Origin: Deltaproteobacteria bacterium | GTDB lineage: Bacteria > Desulfobacterota > Desulfomonilia > UBA1062 | Reading direction: 5' to 3' | DNA length: 14,586 nt | Assembly (NCBI GenBank): GCA_003643935.1 | Contig: QMLJ01000002.1 | Location: forward strand, 1 to 14,586 | In this document: piece by piece, positions 12,366 to 14,586 of the stretch | Position numbering within the stretch: position 1 is the first letter of the stretch | Layout: each line of letters starts with the position of its first letter | The notes under the pieces: generated by a model | Seen by the model: the letters and a program-made list of their open reading frames with translations, nothing else | Database searches by the model: none | What the model was told of the DNA's origin: nothing | Made by a program: the position numbers and the translations under genes

Positions 12366-14586
12366 ATGAGAAAGTATTTTTTAAAGACCAACGTAAGATC
12401 ATCGGTTTGGCTTGCAACAGGGGCGGTTATAGGCCTTATAGTCTTGCTGGCTCTAACTATAAACTACGCCCGGCAGAAGGCTGTTGTAAGGCAGTTCGGC
12501 CTCCAGCAGCAGACAATCGTATTTGAGATGGCAAAGGGTATTGAGGAACTCATAACCAATGTAAGGAGAAACATGCTTGTAATATCCGAGCTTTCTCCTG
12601 AGCTGAAGAATAATGAGATGGATAAGTGTAAGATTATTGAGTCTGTCTGTAGGAATCTCGGGGTAAATGTGGGTATTATTGGTTTGTTGGATAAAGAAGG
12701 ATTTTTCAGGTGTGGATACCCCTCTCACAGAAAAGAAAAGTTCTTGGGTACCAATTTTGGGGATATTGAGTTATTTAAGAAGCAAAGGGCTACGAAAAAA
12801 CCATTAATTGAGCATGTCTATTCACACCTGTTAGTGAACCCTAGAGATGGATTCGGATCAATACTAATCAGTGTACCCGAGTTTGATGCATCTGGAAGAT
12901 TTTCAGGAATAATTTTTGCCTACATGCCCCTTAGCATGATTGTTGACCAATTTATAAAGACTGCCATTATGAGCCCTGCAAGTAGCTACTGGATTGCGAA
13001 TGAAAACGGCAATATAGTTGCAAGCACTGTGACGAGGTGGGAAGGCAAAAGTGTCAATAACCTCTTTTACAGGAGCGAAGGCAAGAAATACCCGGGAGGT
13101 GGAACACTGCTTAAAACACAGGGTTACGGGGAATATGTCCTGAAAGATACCAATGTTATGCCAAAGAGAAATGTTGTTGCCTATGCCCCTATCAAGATCG
13201 GGGACAGGATATGGACTTTAGCCATAGTTACCCCATACAATATAGTGGTATCCTCGATAAGAGGAACCTTTACTTACATTGTCTTGGGTACACTGAGTCT
13301 AGTTATCCTGGTTATTGTCACTGGTATGACAATTGCCTCCTCGTCTGCAAAGAGGCTACGTATGGAGGAAGAACTCAAGAGGCTAAAAGAAAGGGACATA
13401 TGGCAGAGGAGGATACTTAGGGAAAAGAGAACAGTGGAAGGTATCATAGAAGGATCTCCTGTCCCGACATTTGTTGTGGATAAGAATCACAAGGTAATCT
13501 TCTGGAATAGGGCATGCGCTGAGTTAACGGGATTTTCCAGGGAAGACATGATTGGGACCGACAGGCATTGGCGTCCTTTCTACAAGGAGAAGCGCCCGGT
13601 TATAGCAGACATTATTATCGATAACGAACCAGATGTACTTGCCAAGTACTATTCAACCAAGGGAATAAGGAAATCTGCTACTGTAAAAGGAGCATACGAG
13701 GCAAGAGACTTTTTCAAAAACTTTGGGGGTAAAGATAGGCACCTGTACTTCCTTGCAGCTCCTATATACGACGTGAATGGTAATATAATGTATGCCATAG
13801 AGACTTTGATGGATATTACCAGGGAAGTAGAGATGACTCGGAACCTTAAAGAGAATGCAGAGGTATTACAAAACGAGCTGAAGGAAAACATAAGGCTCAG
13901 AAAAGAAAAGGAAAACCTGTATAATTATCTTCAGACAATAGTTGAAAGTTTGCCTGATAAAATATTCGAGATAAGTCCAGAGGGTATAATCAGCTTTGTC
14001 AATAAGGAAACTATAGGTAAGGGCGGAACGGGTTTAAGGGCGATGAAGGGCAAGCACTTTACCGAGTTTGTTGCTCCTGAACACAAGGAGTATGTATTAA
14101 AAAAATGGGAGGATGCTAAGAAGGGCATCTTTAGGCCTTATGAATTGCAAGTTACAGCCCGCGACGGGACAAGAAGGGATCTCCTGATAACCCCTAGGCC
14201 TGTAAAGGGAACTAATCGTTACCTGCTTGTGCAAAGAGATATTACGGAATTAAAGGAATTGGAAAGCAAGTACTGCGAGAGCAAGCATCTGACTGCCCTT
14301 GGACAACTTTCAGCAGGTATTGCTCATGAGATAAGGAATCCTCTTTCTTCTATAAAGATGAGTCTAAAGATATTACAAAAGAGACTTAATCCAAAAGGTA
14401 ATGATCTTAAGAGATTCGAGATAGCCCAGAGAGAGGTGGAGCATCTTGAAGGGTTCGTCAATGACGTACTTGTCTTTGCTAAGCCTTCAGAGCCCAAGAA
14501 AAAGCCATCAAACATTATAAATATCCTAGAGCAGGCACTCTCAATGGTGGAACAGCCTCTTTTGGACAAGGGCATAAAGGTTGAAA
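12366..14586 (+). CDS. Cache-PAS-PAS sensor histidine kinase (3' end beyond the window)
   Basis: The frame is open for 740 codons to the window edge. A transmembrane helix (about 15-33) is followed by an extracytoplasmic Cache-type sensor (about 40-300; SYWIANENGNIVASTV, RNVVAYAPIKIGDRIWTLAIVTP), a second helix (about 311-333), a charged coiled linker (335-362), PAS1 (about 365-495; IIEGSPVPTFVVDKNHKVIF, WNRACAELTGFSREDMIG), a coiled coil (495-525), PAS2 (about 527-640; TIVESLPDKIFEISPEGIIS) and a HisKA domain with the phosphorylated His664 in GQLSAGIAHEIRNPLSSIK. The HATPase domain would follow beyond the edge. It is an inner-membrane two-component sensor of the Desulfobacterota-style multi-PAS type; no response regulator is visible. 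Two starts are possible: ATG 12366, or ATG 12342 (eight residues longer). Neither has a good Shine-Dalgarno. Confidence 0.93.
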   Translation, partial: MRKYFLKTNVRSSVWLATGAVIGLIVLLALTINYARQKAVVRQFGLQQQTIVFEMAKGIEELITNVRRNMLVISELSPELKNNEMDKCKIIESVCRNLGVNVGIIGLLDKEGFFRCGYPSHRKEKFLGTNFGDIELFKKQRATKKPLIEHVYSHLLVNPRDGFGSILISVPEFDASGRFSGIIFAYMPLSMIVDQFIKTAIMSPASSYWIANENGNIVASTVTRWEGKSVNNLFYRSEGKKYPGGGTLLKTQGYGEYVLKDTNVMPKRNVVAYAPIKIGDRIWTLAIVTPYNIVVSSIRGTFTYIVLGTLSLVILVIVTGMTIASSSAKRLRMEEELKRLKERDIWQRRILREKRTVEGIIEGSPVPTFVVDKNHKVIFWNRACAELTGFSREDMIGTDRHWRPFYKEKRPVIADIIIDNEPDVLAKYYSTKGIRKSATVKGAYEARDFFKNFGGKDRHLYFLAAPIYDVNGNIMYAIETLMDITREVEMTRNLKENAEVLQNELKENIRLRKEKENLYNYLQTIVESLPDKIFEISPEGIISFVNKETIGKGGTGLRAMKGKHFTEFVAPEHKEYVLKKWEDAKKGIFRPYELQVTARDGTRRDLLITPRPVKGTNRYLLVQRDITELKELESKYCESKHLTALGQLSAGIAHEIRNPLSSIKMSLKILQKRLNPKGNDLKRFEIAQREVEHLEGFVNDVLVFAKPSEPKKKPSNIINILEQALSMVEQPLLDKGIKVE

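Noticed and set aside
12185..12728. Two minus-strand ORFs (68 and 91 codons)
   Set aside because: They lie opposite the small membrane protein and the kinase, have no ribosome binding sites, and show AT-rich low-complexity translations.

Overview
The window looks like part of the chromosome of an anaerobic bacterium, most plausibly a sulfate/sulfur-metabolising lineage such as Desulfobacterota or a neighbour. I infer this from a siroheme-dependent heme pathway gene (ahbC) at the end of a C5 tetrapyrrole operon, an apparent selenoprotein, and heavy use of AGG/AGA (Arg) and ATA (Ile) codons. No species can be named from the sequence alone. There are no rRNA or tRNA genes, CRISPR arrays or intact mobile elements.

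Region by region. (1) 1-1257, minus strand: the 5' part of murJ (lipid II flippase, cut by the window edge), preceded in the same transcript by an exported DUF1573-type Ig-fold protein. The reading frame of that protein crosses an in-frame TGA exactly where the family has the first Cys of its CGC motif. A hairpin directly after the TGA fits the usual description of a bacterial SECIS, so I annotate one 242-residue selenoprotein rather than two ORFs. A near-consensus sigma70 promoter lies upstream. (2) 1258-1528: divergent intergenic region. (3) 1529-9618, plus strand: eight tightly packed genes: a TPR protein with an excisionase-like HTH, an alpha/beta hydrolase, precorrin-2 dehydrogenase, a HemX/CcsA-like membrane protein, hemA, hemC, a cobA-hemD fusion and ahbC. 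From precorrin-2 dehydrogenase on, the genes overlap or touch, and the order follows the chemistry: glutamyl-tRNA to glutamate semialdehyde (HemA), porphobilinogen to hydroxymethylbilane (HemC), to uroporphyrinogen III (HemD), to precorrin-2 (CobA), to sirohydrochlorin (dehydrogenase), and later didecarboxysiroheme to Fe-coproporphyrin III (AhbC). HemL, HemB, a clear chelatase, AhbA/B and AhbD are not in the window. (4) 9660-9704: a perfect 20-bp hairpin between convergent genes, probably a two-way terminator. (5) 9706-11450, minus strand: a stand-alone membrane dCache sensor with no output domain, and upstream of it atpE (F-ATPase subunit c) without atpB. (6) 11451-12124: about 670 bp with no convincing gene, holding promoters and a structured stretch of unknown nature. 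(7) 12125-14586, plus strand: a 56-residue membrane protein and a long sensor histidine kinase (Cache, two PAS, HisKA) that runs off the window end.

The most interesting observation is the putative selenocysteine-containing DUF1573 protein. Secondary points are a HemX-like protein lacking the tryptophan-rich motif, the orphan atpE, the output-less Cache protein, and the 98-nt out-of-frame hemA/hemC overlap.
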